Of a stretch of 53,410 nucleotides of DNA, positions 53,171-53,410 are shown piece by piece (position 1 is the stretch's first letter; the number at the start of each line of letters is the position of its first letter). Both the position numbers and the translations under genes were made by a program. This DNA comes from Lusitaniella coriacea LEGE 07157 (GTDB lineage Bacteria > Cyanobacteriota > Cyanobacteriia > Cyanobacteriales > Spirulinaceae), in the NCBI RefSeq assembly GCF_015207425.1, contig NZ_JADEWZ010000037.1:1-53410 (forward strand), read 5' to 3'. Under the pieces are notes generated by a model. The model did no database searches. It was not told the DNA's origin and saw only the letters and a list, made by a program, of their open reading frames with translations.

Positions 53171-53293
53171 ATTAGGACATTGGTGAAGGGAAGCGGGGGG
53201 AGCTTTCTTGAGACGCGATGACACGGTGACGCGGGGAGAGGGGAGTTGGGGAAGCTGATGGAGTTGGGAAACTGTGACTTTGGATGTCCTAAC
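53171..53293. repeat. Stem-loop dispersed repeat, copy 2
   Basis: ATTAGGACAT (53171-53180) and ATGTCCTAAC (53284-53293) pair over 9 of 10 bases. TTGGTGAAGG follows the left end and TGTTATGGCGACTGCTATA the right end, as in copy 1 at 34972 with one base changed. The loop is about 100 nt, with an extra segment of the CGCGTCACCGTGTC-type repeat in reverse. No gene was seen from 53143 to the window end. Confidence 0.7.
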
Positions 53294-53410
53294 TGTTATG
53301 GCGACTGCTATAAAATCTGTTTGAATCGCTTTGGTTAGGGGCTCAACAAAATCCTTCAAATTGCACATCATAAAAATTCTCTGTGTCTCCCCGTCACCCC
53401 GTCCCCCCGT

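Noticed and set aside
53153-53371. Minus-strand 72-codon frame at the right end
   Set aside because: It lies wholly in the stem-loop and low-complexity repeats; similar frames appear at the first copy of the element.

Overview
The window comes from a cyanobacterium, most likely filamentous. The HIP1 octamer GCGATCGC occurs throughout, and there are cyanobacterial families such as DUF1822, DUF928, DUF1517, CHASE2-CHAT proteins and PEP-CTERM proteins. An Rre1/Ycf29-type response regulator and a heptanucleotide STRR array also fit. No tRNA, rRNA, CRISPR array or complete insertion sequence was seen.

Region 1 (1-29.7 kb) is a surface and signalling island. It holds two subtilisin-DUF4114 proteins (one cut by the left edge, one fused to SH3, LysM and M23 domains), two PEP-CTERM surface proteins, and two large filamentous-haemagglutinin-type (two-partner secretion) exoproteins with almost identical N-termini. 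It also holds two copies of a sigma-like factor plus DUF1822 pair. The second copy continues into a CHAT-CHASE2 membrane protein, a DUF928 protein and a convergent exported TPR-CHAT protein. An AAC-N15/16-CGTAAAA motif lies upstream of both exoproteins, the subtilisin-M23 gene and one sigma gene, with weaker versions upstream of others. I infer a self-regulated regulon: a CHASE2 sensor linked to a caspase-like CHAT protease, DUF1822 and an alternative sigma factor, controlling adhesins and surface proteases. This is the best candidate here for an undescribed system. The partner TpsB transporter and exosortase are not in the window. Two decayed genes, a retropepsin-like protease and a DUF1517 protein, lie inside the island.

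Region 2 (29.8-35 kb) is ordinary: a GT4 glycosyltransferase, an EamA transporter and DNA polymerase I.

Region 3 (35.1-42.1 kb) is a type I restriction-modification operon (hsdM, hsdS, hsdR). Between hsdS and hsdR lies a zeta-toxin-like gene broken by a 50-nt insertion, with an intact small partner gene. HIP1 sites are sparser here, which suits an acquired defence island.

Region 4 (42.1-53.4 kb) holds a truncated small membrane protein, a PadR-cytochrome b operon whose cytochrome lacks one expected haem ligand, purD, an Rre1-like regulator, a 38-residue single-span membrane protein, the heptamer array, and a flippase-like protein. It ends with a 1.2-kresidue histidine kinase carrying a degenerate ethylene-receptor-type membrane domain and a response-regulator adenylate cyclase preceded by a coupled small ORF. 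Small mobile repeats are scattered through the window: a 122-bp MITE-like element with 9-bp target duplications, two stem-loop elements with GTTAGGACAT ends, and two GC-rich palindromes.
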